From Burkholderia cepacia (GTDB lineage: Bacteria; Pseudomonadota; Gammaproteobacteria; Burkholderiales; Burkholderiaceae): a stretch of DNA of 64,000 nt. This document shows positions 1-8,567 of the stretch, one piece after another. The position numbers and the translations under genes were made by a program. The stretch spans positions 1,798,001 through 1,862,000 of the forward strand of contig NZ_CP013444.1 in NCBI RefSeq assembly GCF_001718835.1. Direction: 5' to 3'. Within the stretch, counting starts at the first letter, position 1. Each line of letters starts with the position of its first letter. The notes under the pieces are model-generated. The model had not been told where the DNA came from, searched no databases, and saw nothing but the letters and a program-made list of their open reading frames with translations.

Positions 1-1
1 G

Positions 2-727
2 CTCGCGCCGGTGCTCGGCCTCGGCGCGTTTCTCGCGATGCGGCCCGGGCTGTCCGGCTACGGGATCGGCTTCGCGGTGTTCTTCTGCCTGCTCGCGGGG
101 CCCGACAACGTGATCGCGTATACGCCCGAGGTGCTGATCAACAACGGCCTGGCCATCGTCATCGCGATGCTCGCGTGTTCGCTCGTGTTCGCGGTCGTGT
201 TCCCGACCCGGATGCCGTGGCTCACCGGCCGCATCGCGCACGACCTGCGCCGCCAGGTCACGCTGGCGTGCGAAGGCGCACCGGACGGCCTCGCGCAGCG
301 CTTCCAGTCGAGCACCCACGACCTGATGGCGCAGCTGCGCACGCTGCTCGTGCGGCGCACGCGGCAGCATCGCGACGCGCTGCGCTGGATGCTGTCGACG
401 CTCGAAGTCGGCCATGCGGTGATCGACCTGCGCGACGAAATGAACGCGTTCCGCGCATCGAAACCGCCGCAAACGCTGCGCTGGACCGGCTCGATCGACG
501 CGGTGCTGCACGCGCTGCCGCGCTTCTTCGACGATCCGACGCCCGGCCGTCACGCGCGCACGCTGAAATCGGTGAATCTCGCGATCCGCGCCGCGCAGCA
601 CACGCTGCAGGCGTGGTATGCGGTGCCCAACGAGCGGCACCGGATGCAGCGCATCGTCGGCTGCCTGCACTTCATGCGCAGCGCGCTGCTGGACAAGGAC
701 GCGCCGTTCAACCGGCATCGCCATTGA
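2..727 (+). CDS. FUSC family exporter, C-terminal part (truncated by window edge)
   Basis: The reading frame is open from the first bases of the window, so the true start lies outside. The visible part begins with two hydrophobic segments (around FAVFFCLLAG and GLAIVIAMLACSLVFAVVF) and continues into a long cytoplasmic, helix-rich tail. This order is typical of the C-terminal half of the FUSC/AaeB family, inner-membrane pumps for fusaric acid or aromatic acids. That family normally has two membrane domains, each followed by a soluble domain, and only the second is seen here. The stop is a TGA at 725-727. A separate promoter follows at about 785, so the gene probably ends its transcription unit. 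Family assignment is good; substrate cannot be told. Confidence 0.8.
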   Translation, partial: LAPVLGLGAFLAMRPGLSGYGIGFAVFFCLLAGPDNVIAYTPEVLINNGLAIVIAMLACSLVFAVVFPTRMPWLTGRIAHDLRRQVTLACEGAPDGLAQRFQSSTHDLMAQLRTLLVRRTRQHRDALRWMLSTLEVGHAVIDLRDEMNAFRASKPPQTLRWTGSIDAVLHALPRFFDDPTPGRHARTLKSVNLAIRAAQHTLQAWYAVPNERHRMQRIVGCLHFMRSALLDKDAPFNRHRH

Positions 728-784
728 TCGCGCGCGACACGCCATCCTTGTTCGGAATGCAAATAAGCTCTCCTGGCCGGGTGA

Positions 785-813
785 TTAATCTTTAAGCAGT
801 GCGAGCCTATAGT
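785..813 (+). promoter_or_regulatory. Sigma-70-type promoter of the small secreted protein gene
   Basis: TTAATC (785-790) and TATAGT (808-813) are separated by exactly 17 bases. They lie 45 bases upstream of the start codon at 858, which has a good ribosome binding site (AGGAGA). The -10 box matches the consensus at five of six positions; the -35 box is weaker. Confidence 0.5.
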
Positions 814-857
814 TCGATCACGCCAGCCACGCTGGTAACCCCCCAGGAGAAACCGAA

Positions 858-1070
858 ATGAAGCCGCTGCACCTCGCCCTCGTTGCCCTGTCGCTCACCG
901 CTGCTGTCGCTCACGCACAGCCGGCACCGGCCGAACAGGCCCGGCAACAGGCGAACCGCGTCGAAGCCGTGAAGGCTGCCGGCCGCGTCGATCGTGCGCA
1001 ATCGAAGCAGGAAGACCCGAACGCCTGTGTCGGCCCCGTCAGCTTCTGCAACATCTACTTCGGCAGCTGA
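858..1070 (+). CDS. Small secreted protein with a C-terminal two-cysteine motif
   Basis: This is a 70-residue protein with a clear Sec signal peptide (about residues 1-20, ending in AHA before QPAPA). The mature part is short, hydrophilic and rich in Ala, Gln and Arg. It ends in a Cys-x6-Cys motif (NACVGPVSFCN) that could form a disulfide in the periplasm. The AGGAGA ribosome binding site and the sigma-70-like promoter just upstream support the start. I do not recognise the family. It stands alone between a FUSC exporter gene and the convergent P1 peptidase gene, so the context suggests no function. Confidence 0.7.
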   Translation: MKPLHLALVALSLTAAVAHAQPAPAEQARQQANRVEAVKAAGRVDRAQSKQEDPNACVGPVSFCNIYFGS

Positions 1071-1218
1071 GCATGACGCCGCGTCGCGACGGCCGTGCCC
1101 GCAGCGCCCTTGGCCGGCGCGCGGGCATGCGCCCGAACGCCGGATCGCCGCTTCGCCTCACCCGCATCACCCGCATCACCTGTCCGCGCCGCTTCGCCTG
1201 AACCGGCGCGCATCGCGT

Positions 1219-2331
1219 TTACGTCTCCCGCCCCGGCCGCCACCCCACCTCGCGCAACGCGTCCAGCAAGCGCGCCTGCCCCAGCCCTTCGACCCGCGCA
1301 CCGCGCGACTCGACGTCGCCGCCCGCGACGAGCGCGTTCACGATCGCTTCCTCCACCGCTTCCGCCGCCGCGACGAACAGCGCGGAAATATGGTCGTTGT
1401 TGACCATCTTCACGCCGGTGGTCGGCGCCCCCTTGCTGCCGTAGTTCGCCGCCGGCAGGCCGTCGTTGCCGGTGGCGAACGCAAGGAAGATGTCGCCGCT
1501 CGAATCCTCCGTGCCGCCGCCAACCCGCGCGAGCCCGACACTGGCGCGCTGCGCGAGCCGCGTGCATTGATGCGGCAGCAACGGCGCGTCGGTCGCGATC
1601 GTCACGACGATCGAGCCCATCCCGGCCTCGCCTTGCGCGTCCGGCGCGCGGAACGGCGAAGGCACGTGCCGCAGCACTTCGCCGACCGGGTAACCGGCCA
1701 CGCGCAGCATCTCGCGCACACCGTAGTTCGCCTGGACGAGCGCGCCGACGGTCCAGCCGCCCGCATCATCGGCCGCGAGCACGCGCGACGCGGTGCCGAT
1801 GCCGCCCTTGAACTCGTGGCAGATCATGCCCGTGCCGCCGCCCACGCCGCCTTCGGCAACCGGCCCCGTCTGCGCGGCGGCCAGCGCGCGCAACACGTGC
1901 GCGGCACTCACGTGCTGCCCCCAGATGTCGTTCAGCAGGCCGTCGTAGGTTTCCATCACGACCGGCATGCACCAGTACACGCGGCCCGCCGCCGCCTCGC
2001 GCTCGTTCGCGACGAGTGCATCGCGCACCGCGCCGACGCTGTGCGTGTTCGTATAGGCGATCGGCGTGGTGAGCAGGCCGGCTTCGCGGATCCATTCGAG
2101 CCCCGTTGCATCGCCGTTGCCGTTCAGCACGTGCACGCCCGCGAAACAGGGCGCATCGTGCGCGGCGCCCGCGCGCGGCTCGATGACGGTGACGCCGGTG
2201 CGGATCGACGCGTCGCCGTTGTCCACGTTCAGCGTGCAATGTCCGACCCGCACGCCCGGAACGTCCGTGATCGCGTTGAAGCGGCCCGGCGTGCCGAGTC
2301 CGATGCGGATGCCGAGATCCCTCGTGCGCAT
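1219..2331 (-). CDS. P1 family (DmpA/BapA-type) aminopeptidase
   Basis: A 370-residue Ntn-hydrolase of the S58/P1 family. These enzymes remove N-terminal residues, often D- or beta-amino acids, and mature by self-cleavage before a serine. The cleavage site is visible as GMG-SIVVTIATDAPLLP, with the nucleophile at about Ser240. The N-terminal motif TDVPGVRVGHCT and the GGGTGMICHEFKGGIGT stretch are also typical. The start at 2331 is chosen for its GGAGGAA ribosome binding site and the family N-terminus; a longer frame upstream lacks these. It lies 64 bases downstream of an amino-acid permease on the same strand, so uptake and cleavage of unusual peptides or amino-acid amides is a plausible shared role. 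It has no signal peptide and should be cytoplasmic. Confidence 0.9.
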   Translation of the reverse strand: MRTRDLGIRIGLGTPGRFNAITDVPGVRVGHCTLNVDNGDASIRTGVTVIEPRAGAAHDAPCFAGVHVLNGNGDATGLEWIREAGLLTTPIAYTNTHSVGAVRDALVANEREAAAGRVYWCMPVVMETYDGLLNDIWGQHVSAAHVLRALAAAQTGPVAEGGVGGGTGMICHEFKGGIGTASRVLAADDAGGWTVGALVQANYGVREMLRVAGYPVGEVLRHVPSPFRAPDAQGEAGMGSIVVTIATDAPLLPHQCTRLAQRASVGLARVGGGTEDSSGDIFLAFATGNDGLPAANYGSKGAPTTGVKMVNNDHISALFVAAAEAVEEAIVNALVAGGDVESRGARVEGLGQARLLDALREVGWRPGRET

Positions 2332-2395
2332 GATGCCATTCCTCCAGTCTTTCAATGGTTCGGTGTTTCGGTGCGGCAAGGCTTCGATCCGTCGC

Positions 2396-3802
2396 TCAGA
2401 GCGCGCGGAATGCTTCGCTGTGGCGTGCCCAGACCGCGTACATCGCGAGCGCGGCAATCAGCAGCCCGGCGATGATGATGAGGTCGGTCGGCTTCGTGGC
2501 CGTCGCCAGCGTCGTGTAGAGCGTGTACGCGGCGCCCGCCACCGCGACGAGCGGCGTCACGGGCCACAGCGGCATCCGGTAATGATGCTCGACGTCCCGG
2601 CGCACGAACCGGCTCGCGAGCGCGGCCAGCCCGACGACCAGGTAGATCAGCAGCAGCAGGTCGACCGTGAACGCGGTCAGCTCGTCGAGGCTCGACACGA
2701 ATACGAGCCCCGCCGACGGCACCGCGAGCGCGATGGTCGCGAGCCACGGCGATTCGAGACGCGGGTGGATCGTCGAGAAGGCACGGTTGCAGGTGCGCGA
2801 CCAGAGCGCGTGCCGGCCGCTGCTGTACAGCAGCCGGCCCATCGTGATGACGATCGCGATGATCGCGTTGAACACCGACAGGAAGATCCCGCCGCTGACC
2901 ACACGCGACACGGCCGGGTTGCTGAGCGAACGCACGACATAGCCGATCGGGTCGGCACTCTTCGTCAGCTCGATCAGCGACGGCGCGCCGAGCACGATCG
3001 CGGTGAGCGGAATCAGTTCGACGACGAGGATCACGAGCAGCGAGTAGATCACCGCCTTCGCGACATTGCGGTTGCCGCCGCGCAGGTCTTCCGCGAGGTA
3101 CGCGGCCGATCCGAAGCCGTTGTAGCAGAAGATCGCCGTGCCGATCGCCGGCACGATCGCGGCCAGCGTCGCCGGCACGAGCGCGTTGCCGCTCGCGACG
3201 ACCGGCGCGACCAGCGCGGCGGCGCCGCGATGCGGGGAGCCGAAGCCGAGGCCCGCGATCAGCATCAGCACGCCGATCTCGACCACCAGGAACGCGCCCG
3301 TGATCCACGCGTTCGTCTTGATGTTCAGCATGCCGAGCAGGTAGCTGAGCAGCACGATCGTCAACGCGACCGACTGGTTGCTGAAGTGCGTGCCGAGCGC
3401 GTTGTTCAGGTAAGGCGCGGCGCCGCTCGCGAGCACGGCCGGGATGAACACGCTGACGGACAGCACCGTGATGAAGGTCAGGTAGCCGGGCAGCGTGCCG
3501 AACACGCGCTTGGCCATCACGTACTCGCCGCCCGCGCTGCGGTGCGCGGCGCTGAGCTCCGCATAGCAGAGCGCGAACGCGAGCGCGAGCACGCCGCCGA
3601 GCAGGAACGACAGCACGGCGCCGCTGCCGGCCTGCTGGATCGCGAACGGCGCGATCACGAAGATCGAGCTCGCGGGCGTCACGCCCGATACGGTGATCAT
3701 CACCGCATCGCGCACGCTGAGCGTCTGCGACAGCGCGCGCGGCGCGTCCTCCGTTGCAGGCGCCGCTTGCAGCGTGCCCGTCGATTCCGACATCATCGCC
3801 AT
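2396..3802 (-). CDS. APC superfamily amino-acid permease
   Basis: A 468-residue integral membrane protein with about twelve hydrophobic segments. Near the N-terminus the family signature VSGVTPASSIF sits in the first helix, followed by GGEYVMAKR, as in amino acid/polyamine/organocation transporters. A GGAGGAACGAA ribosome binding site precedes the ATG at 3802. It is the first gene of a two-gene unit with the P1 aminopeptidase. A LuxR-type regulator gene starts divergently 125 bases away and is a candidate controller. Substrate specificity cannot be told from sequence. Confidence 0.9.
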   Translation of the reverse strand: MAMMSESTGTLQAAPATEDAPRALSQTLSVRDAVMITVSGVTPASSIFVIAPFAIQQAGSGAVLSFLLGGVLALAFALCYAELSAAHRSAGGEYVMAKRVFGTLPGYLTFITVLSVSVFIPAVLASGAAPYLNNALGTHFSNQSVALTIVLLSYLLGMLNIKTNAWITGAFLVVEIGVLMLIAGLGFGSPHRGAAALVAPVVASGNALVPATLAAIVPAIGTAIFCYNGFGSAAYLAEDLRGGNRNVAKAVIYSLLVILVVELIPLTAIVLGAPSLIELTKSADPIGYVVRSLSNPAVSRVVSGGIFLSVFNAIIAIVITMGRLLYSSGRHALWSRTCNRAFSTIHPRLESPWLATIALAVPSAGLVFVSSLDELTAFTVDLLLLIYLVVGLAALASRFVRRDVEHHYRMPLWPVTPLVAVAGAAYTLYTTLATATKPTDLIIIAGLLIAALAMYAVWARHSEAFRAL

Positions 3803-3927
3803 TTCGTTCCTCCTGTTCCGCGCTTTTTTGAACGCCCATACTCGGGCCCGACTGATTGCGTGGCAGTCTAGGAAGCCAATTTCAGGACCGCTATTCCCCC
3901 TTCGTGTTACGCCCTTCCGGTGGTGGT

Positions 3928-4728
3928 ATGGATCGTCTCTTTTCCGAAATCGCGATGCACCAGGCGCTCGGCCGCGCCATCGATCACCTCGGCCAGCCGC
4001 GCTTCTGGCGCTTCCTGGTGCTGCTGCTCAATGAAATGGCGCCGTTCGACAATGCGCTCGCGACCGCGATCGGCCCCGACGGGGTGCCGCTCGTGCTCGA
4101 GGAATACGACACGGGCGGCACCGACAAGCCGTCGCCGGTGCCGCTTTACCTCAACGGGTTATATCTGCTCGACCCGTTCCTGCAGGCCGCGCACGACGGG
4201 CTTGCCGACGGCTGTTACCGGCTCGAGGAAGTCGCGCCCGACCTGTTCCGGCAGAGCGAGTATTTCCTGAGCTATTTCCGCGACGCGGTGGGCGACGACG
4301 AGATCCAGATTCTGCTCAGGCCGCAGCCGGACCTGCTGCTGTCGTTGTCGCTTGGTGCGGCAAGCCGCTTCGACGTCGAGCCGCTCGGCAAGCTGACGGC
4401 CGCGATGCCGTGGGTGCTCGCGGCGATCCGGCAGCACTGGCGGCTGGTGGGCGACGCGGCGCGCGCGACGCCCGACGCCGATCTCGGCGCGCGGGTCGAG
4501 CAGGCGCTCGCCCGCTTCGGCGCGGGCGTGCTGACCGACCGCGAGATGTCGATCGCAAGAATGGTGCTGCGCGGCAATTCATCGAAGGCGATCGCCGAGC
4601 GGCTCGCGATTTCACCGGAAACGGTGAAGGTGCACCGGCGGCACCTGTACGCGAAGCTCGGGATTGCTTCGCAGCCCGAGCTGTTCTCGCGGTTTATTCA
4701 GGCGTTGGGGAAGCAGGACTCGCCGTGA
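3928..4728 (+). CDS. LuxR family transcriptional regulator
   Basis: A 266-residue protein. The C-terminal quarter (about residues 200-260) is a LuxR/FixJ-type helix-turn-helix: LTDREMSIARMVLRGNSSK, AIAERLAISPETVKVHRRHL and YAKLGI. The N-terminal 190 residues show no phosphoacceptor domain and no autoinducer-binding motif that I recognise. The start at 3928 (MDRLFSE) follows a GGTGGTGG stretch; an in-frame ATG 72 bases upstream would add a low-quality leader. It is divergent from the permease/P1 aminopeptidase unit and is its likely regulator by position. Its 3' end overlaps the 3' end of the convergent P450 gene by 35 bases. Confidence 0.88.
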   Translation: MDRLFSEIAMHQALGRAIDHLGQPRFWRFLVLLLNEMAPFDNALATAIGPDGVPLVLEEYDTGGTDKPSPVPLYLNGLYLLDPFLQAAHDGLADGCYRLEEVAPDLFRQSEYFLSYFRDAVGDDEIQILLRPQPDLLLSLSLGAASRFDVEPLGKLTAAMPWVLAAIRQHWRLVGDAARATPDADLGARVEQALARFGAGVLTDREMSIARMVLRGNSSKAIAERLAISPETVKVHRRHLYAKLGIASQPELFSRFIQALGKQDSP

Positions 4729-6175
4729 CGGATCGGTCGGCGGGGACCTTCGCAGGATCGGGCGAGATCGCTGCGATCCCAAGCTGCAACGCCCGGTCCG
4801 GCCGCAGCGTCACGTTCAGCACCGGCCGTGGCGCGGCCACCCCCGCCGGGACCGTCAACTCGAAGCGCTGCAGCAGCATCGCGGCAATGACGGTCATCTC
4901 CGTCATCGCCAGATGCTGCCCGAGGCACACGCGCGGGCCCGTGCCGAACGGCATCCAGGCGCCGCGCGGCAGCGCCGGCGCAGCCTCGTCGAAGCGCTCC
5001 GGCCGGAATGCGTGCGGCTCGGGGAACCATCGAGGATCGCGCTGCATCAGTTGCAGCGGCAGCATGAACAGCGTGCGCGCGGGAAACTGCCACGCGCCCA
5101 GCGCGATCGGCCGCGCTGCGCGACGGCTGATCAGGATCGGCGCGGACGGGTACAGGCGCAGCGTTTCGTCGAGCGTCTGCGTCAGATAGCGCAGCAACGG
5201 CCGCGTCTGCGCCGTCGGCGCGCGGCCGCCCAGCACGCGCTCGACCTCGTCGCGCGCGGCGGCTTGCACGGCCGGATTCGCGGCCATGCACCATGCCCAC
5301 CAGGTCAGCGCCCCGGCGGTCGTCTCGTGGCCGGCCAGGAACGCCGTCACGCATTCGTCGTGCACGGCCCGCAGCGGCCAGGTACGCGCGTCCGCGCGGT
5401 GCAGGCGCAACAGCCGCGACAGCAGGTCGTCGGGCCACGCGCTGTCCGGCACGTCGAGACGCGCGTGCAACTGGCGATCGATCAAGCCGTTCAGCACCGC
5501 CGACGCCCGTGCCTTGCGCCGCTTCCACGGCATCCAGTCCGGTGCGCTCCACGGCTGGTAGAACTCGGCATTGGCCGCCGCGCTCACCGTACGCACGGCC
5601 GCCTCGGCGTCACGCGTGTCGTCGCCGATGGCATCGGAGAACATCGTGCGCATGATCACGTCCATCGCCAGCGACGTCAGCGCGCTTTCGATCGGCCAGT
5701 CCGGATCATGCGCGGGCCATTGCGCGAGCGCATGACCGGCCGTCGCCGCGATCGCCGGAACGAACGCCTGAACCGGCTTCGGCATGAAGTTCGGCTGCAG
5801 CGCCTGCCGCTTGTCGCGCCACGCGTCGCCCTCGGCGACCAGCACGCTGTGGCCGTGGACTTCCCCGAATACCCGAATGCCGCGCTCCCACCGCACCAGC
5901 GCGTCGTGGTGCGTGACCAGCAGTTCGCGCACGAGCGCCGGATCGGTCACGACCACGACATGCTCGGGCCGCACGCGCAAGTGCACGACGTCGCCGTACG
6001 TCTGCCGCCATCCGGCCAGCGTGCCGACCAGGTCGCGCGACATCGTGCGCAGCAGCCCCCAGCCCGTCAGGCCGGCGGGCGGCCCCGGCGGCCATACGCC
6101 GGGCGGGTGAAGCACGGGCGCGGGCGACGGCGCGGCCGCGTGGAACGGGCATTGGGTAGGTGATGGCGTGTTCAT
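4694..6175 (-). CDS. Cytochrome P450
   Basis: About 493 residues and complete. The three P450 signatures are present in order: the I-helix oxygen-binding motif AGHETTAG (near residue 280), the K-helix ExxR motif as ETLR, and the haem loop PFGTGPRVCLGQHLA, with the axial cysteine near residue 417. No reductase or ferredoxin is fused or adjacent, so redox partners must be encoded elsewhere. The sequence style (long, HETTAG, PERF motif) is closer to fatty-acid or terpenoid class P450s than to camphor type; the substrate is unknown. The start at 6175 (MNTPSP) is chosen over MRRM at 6184; neither has a strong ribosome binding site. An AraC regulator gene starts divergently at 6263. Confidence 0.92.
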   Translation of the reverse strand: MNTPSPTQCPFHAAAPSPAPVLHPPGVWPPGPPAGLTGWGLLRTMSRDLVGTLAGWRQTYGDVVHLRVRPEHVVVVTDPALVRELLVTHHDALVRWERGIRVFGEVHGHSVLVAEGDAWRDKRQALQPNFMPKPVQAFVPAIAATAGHALAQWPAHDPDWPIESALTSLAMDVIMRTMFSDAIGDDTRDAEAAVRTVSAAANAEFYQPWSAPDWMPWKRRKARASAVLNGLIDRQLHARLDVPDSAWPDDLLSRLLRLHRADARTWPLRAVHDECVTAFLAGHETTAGALTWWAWCMAANPAVQAAARDEVERVLGGRAPTAQTRPLLRYLTQTLDETLRLYPSAPILISRRAARPIALGAWQFPARTLFMLPLQLMQRDPRWFPEPHAFRPERFDEAAPALPRGAWMPFGTGPRVCLGQHLAMTEMTVIAAMLLQRFELTVPAGVAAPRPVLNVTLRPDRALQLGIAAISPDPAKVPADRSVTASPASPTPE

Positions 6176-6226
6176 GCGGCGCATTGTCCGCGCGCCTGGG
6201 TCCCCGGTCTTGAACGCAAACGACAT

Positions 6227-6240
6227 CGACACGCGTGTCG
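6227..6240. promoter_or_regulatory. 14-bp perfect palindrome between the P450 and AraC genes
   Basis: CGACACGCGTGTCG is a perfect inverted repeat in the 87-base space between the divergent P450 (start 6175) and AraC (start 6263) genes. Its position suits an operator serving either promoter. No binding protein can be named from sequence alone. In a GC-rich genome a 14-bp palindrome has some chance of arising at random. Confidence 0.35.
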
Positions 6241-6262
6241 CGCCTCCCTATACTGCCCCGTC

Positions 6263-7201
6263 ATGTCCTCTGACCCGCTGCCGGCCTTGCCGCCGTGCCC
6301 CGATCCGTTCGCGCGCGCGCCCCGCGCGCTGAACGGCGGCCGGCCGCCTCACGGCCGGCTGTATCCCGCGCCACCGGCGTTGCACGGCGCGGTCGTCGCG
6401 ATCGTCTGCCGCGACACGCGCGGCGTCGCGTCGAGCGACGCGCAAATCCTGACCCACTTCGCGGCTTCGCCGTTCGTGTGCCTGTCCTGGTTTCGGGATC
6501 TCGGCGTGGGGCTCGTCGAACGCACGGCGGACGGCCCGCGCTGGCAGCCGTTCGGCGCCGCCGTGATGCTTTCCGGCAGCCAGTCGCGGCCGCTGACGAG
6601 CTGGGCGCCGACGACCGGACGCGGCGGCATCGCGTGTTTCACCGCCGATGCCGCGCAAGCGCTGTTCGGCCTCGCGCTGCCCGACATCCACGACCGCTTT
6701 CTCGATGCGCGCGAACTGCTCGGCAGCGACTGGCGGCCGCTCTGCGATGCACTGTCCGGCGCCGATGACGATGCGGCCACGCTGGCCGCGCTGGAGCGGC
6801 ATCTCGCGCCGCGCTGGCGCGCGCTTCAGGGCGAGCGCTCAGGCCTGTCGTCTCTGCGCGACGCAGGCCGGCACTGGGTCGGACGCCTTGCGTGGCAGGC
6901 GCGCGAGTGGCGCGGCACGCACAGCCCGCGCCAGGTCGAACGGCGCATCAAGACCTACAGCGGCCGATCGCTGCGCGAATGGCAGGCGCTCGTCAGGACG
7001 GAAAGCACGTTCTTCGCGGCGCGCGAGCGGTACGACGCGGGTCGGCCCTACGATTGGGCGACGCTCGCGCTCGACGAAGGATTCGCCGACCAGGCGCACC
7101 TGAGCCGCGCGTCCAAGCGCATCACGGGATTCTCGCCGAGCGAATTCACGCAGCGCTTCGCCGACGACGAATCGTTCTGGCTGTATCGGCTGTGGGTGTG
7201 A
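6263..7201 (+). CDS. AraC family transcriptional regulator
   Basis: A 312-residue regulator. The last 110 residues form the AraC/XylS double helix-turn-helix: RQVERRIKTYSGRSLREWQ, then TLALDEGFADQAHLSRASKR and ITGFSPSEFTQRFADDE. The N-terminal part is not a recognisable arabinose-binding cupin; it resembles the ligand domain of AraC proteins with the ALNGGRPPHGRLYP-like opening. It is divergent from the P450 gene and is its most likely regulator. The downstream carotenoid-oxygenase gene is convergent, with a 30-base gap. Confidence 0.88.
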   Translation: MSSDPLPALPPCPDPFARAPRALNGGRPPHGRLYPAPPALHGAVVAIVCRDTRGVASSDAQILTHFAASPFVCLSWFRDLGVGLVERTADGPRWQPFGAAVMLSGSQSRPLTSWAPTTGRGGIACFTADAAQALFGLALPDIHDRFLDARELLGSDWRPLCDALSGADDDAATLAALERHLAPRWRALQGERSGLSSLRDAGRHWVGRLAWQAREWRGTHSPRQVERRIKTYSGRSLREWQALVRTESTFFAARERYDAGRPYDWATLALDEGFADQAHLSRASKRITGFSPSEFTQRFADDESFWLYRLWV

Positions 7202-7231
7202 CGGGCGCGACCCACGCGGCCGGACCACGGG

Positions 7232-8563
7232 TCAGCGCCTGCCGGGCACCCACGCGCCGTGGAACCCGGCCGGCACGCGGCGCGGCAGGTGCACGGTCGC
7301 GACCGGCCCGCGCTCGATGCAGCGCGCGTCGAGTATGACGAGGTCGCTGGTATCGGTCGCGCGACGGTACACCCATGCGAGCACCCAGCCGTCGTCTTCG
7401 GCGGACGATCCGGCACGGGACACGAACACCGGCTCGCTGTTCTGGTCGCCTTCGGGCACGTCGAAACGTGTGAGCACGCCTTGCTCGAGGTCGTAGCGGA
7501 CGATGCCGCGAAGTTCGGCATTGGTCGGCTGTTCGGCCGCATAGAAGAATCGGTATGCGTCGCCCGTCCGGTCTTCATTGATGCGCGGCATTTCGATGCC
7601 CGCTTCCCCGATCTGCGTCTCGGCGACCGTTCCTTTGTCGAGGTCGATCACGTAGCGCCACAGCTCGCCGACCGGGTTGTCCTCGAACGCGCCGGAGTGC
7701 CGGCCGACCCGCAGGAACCACGGATAACGCACCGCATCGAGCACGATGCACGATGCGTCGCAGTCGTACGCGTTCACGACGTGCTGGATGAAGCACGGCT
7801 CGATGCCGAACCAGCGCACCGCGCCGCCGTGGCGCGGAATCACGCCGATGCGCGCGGGCCGGTCGTCGTGCCAGCGCAGCGGCATCCGGTGGCCCTGCTT
7901 CAGCAGCGAGAAGTCGTAGCCGACGTTCAGGTCGAGCAGCAGGCTGCGGGTTTCGGTGATCGCGAGGTCGTGCATCATCGACGGCGCCGGCACGTCGATT
8001 TCGACGTCGACGGTCTGCCTGCCCTGCGCGTCATGGACGCTGTAACGCAGCCACGGCGCCTCCCAGTGCGCGCGGAACGACATCAGCTCGCCGGTGCGCG
8101 GATCGACCTTCGGATGCGCGGTCATGCCGCCCGCCAGCCCCGCATGCCGCGCTGGAACGTCGAACGCGCCGAGGTCGCCGTCGATCGCCAGCGGCATGCC
8201 GCCCTCGGCCAGCGCGAGCAATTCGCCCGCATGCTGCAGCACGTTCACGTTCGGATTCGTGTCCGGCAGCGACACCGCCCGCTCCGGCGCGAACACGTCC
8301 GCCCAGCGCTGCGTGCGTGCCCAGCGGTTGCGGTAGCCGGTCGCGCGGCCGGCGTCGAACGAAAGTGCATGCAGCATCGCGGCTTCCGGCCACCACGACA
8401 ACATGTCGTTCCCTTCGAAGCAGCCGCCCAACGGATTCGGGCCGTTGCGCAGCAACGTTCCGTCGAGGTCGCGCGGGATGCGCCCGGTGACGCGGAGATC
8501 ATGAAGATCGACTTCGTCGGCGACCGGCGCCACCGCGCCGCTATTCAGGTCGAACGTGGTCAT
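7232..8563 (-). CDS. Carotenoid oxygenase (RPE65) family protein
   Basis: A 443-residue enzyme of the non-haem iron family that cleaves carbon-carbon double bonds in carotenoids, stilbenes or lignin-derived alkenes. The four iron-ligand histidines are visible in conserved contexts: TAHPKVD, SMMHDLAIT, FIQHVVNAYD and, at the C-terminus, GFHGAWVPG. The N-terminal GTLLRNGPNP motif is also typical. It starts only four bases after the stop of the DUF2239 gene, so the two are almost certainly cotranscribed from the promoter at about 9235-9263. No carotenoid biosynthesis gene is nearby, so a phenylpropanoid or apocarotenoid substrate is possible. Confidence 0.92.
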   Translation of the reverse strand: MTTFDLNSGAVAPVADEVDLHDLRVTGRIPRDLDGTLLRNGPNPLGGCFEGNDMLSWWPEAAMLHALSFDAGRATGYRNRWARTQRWADVFAPERAVSLPDTNPNVNVLQHAGELLALAEGGMPLAIDGDLGAFDVPARHAGLAGGMTAHPKVDPRTGELMSFRAHWEAPWLRYSVHDAQGRQTVDVEIDVPAPSMMHDLAITETRSLLLDLNVGYDFSLLKQGHRMPLRWHDDRPARIGVIPRHGGAVRWFGIEPCFIQHVVNAYDCDASCIVLDAVRYPWFLRVGRHSGAFEDNPVGELWRYVIDLDKGTVAETQIGEAGIEMPRINEDRTGDAYRFFYAAEQPTNAELRGIVRYDLEQGVLTRFDVPEGDQNSEPVFVSRAGSSAEDDGWVLAWVYRRATDTSDLVILDARCIERGPVATVHLPRRVPAGFHGAWVPGRR

Positions 8564-8567
8564 GTCG

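Noticed and set aside
2332..2457. Upstream extension of the P1 aminopeptidase to position 2457
   Set aside because: The extension is unlike family N-termini and overlaps the permease end, whereas ATG 2331 has a strong ribosome binding site.
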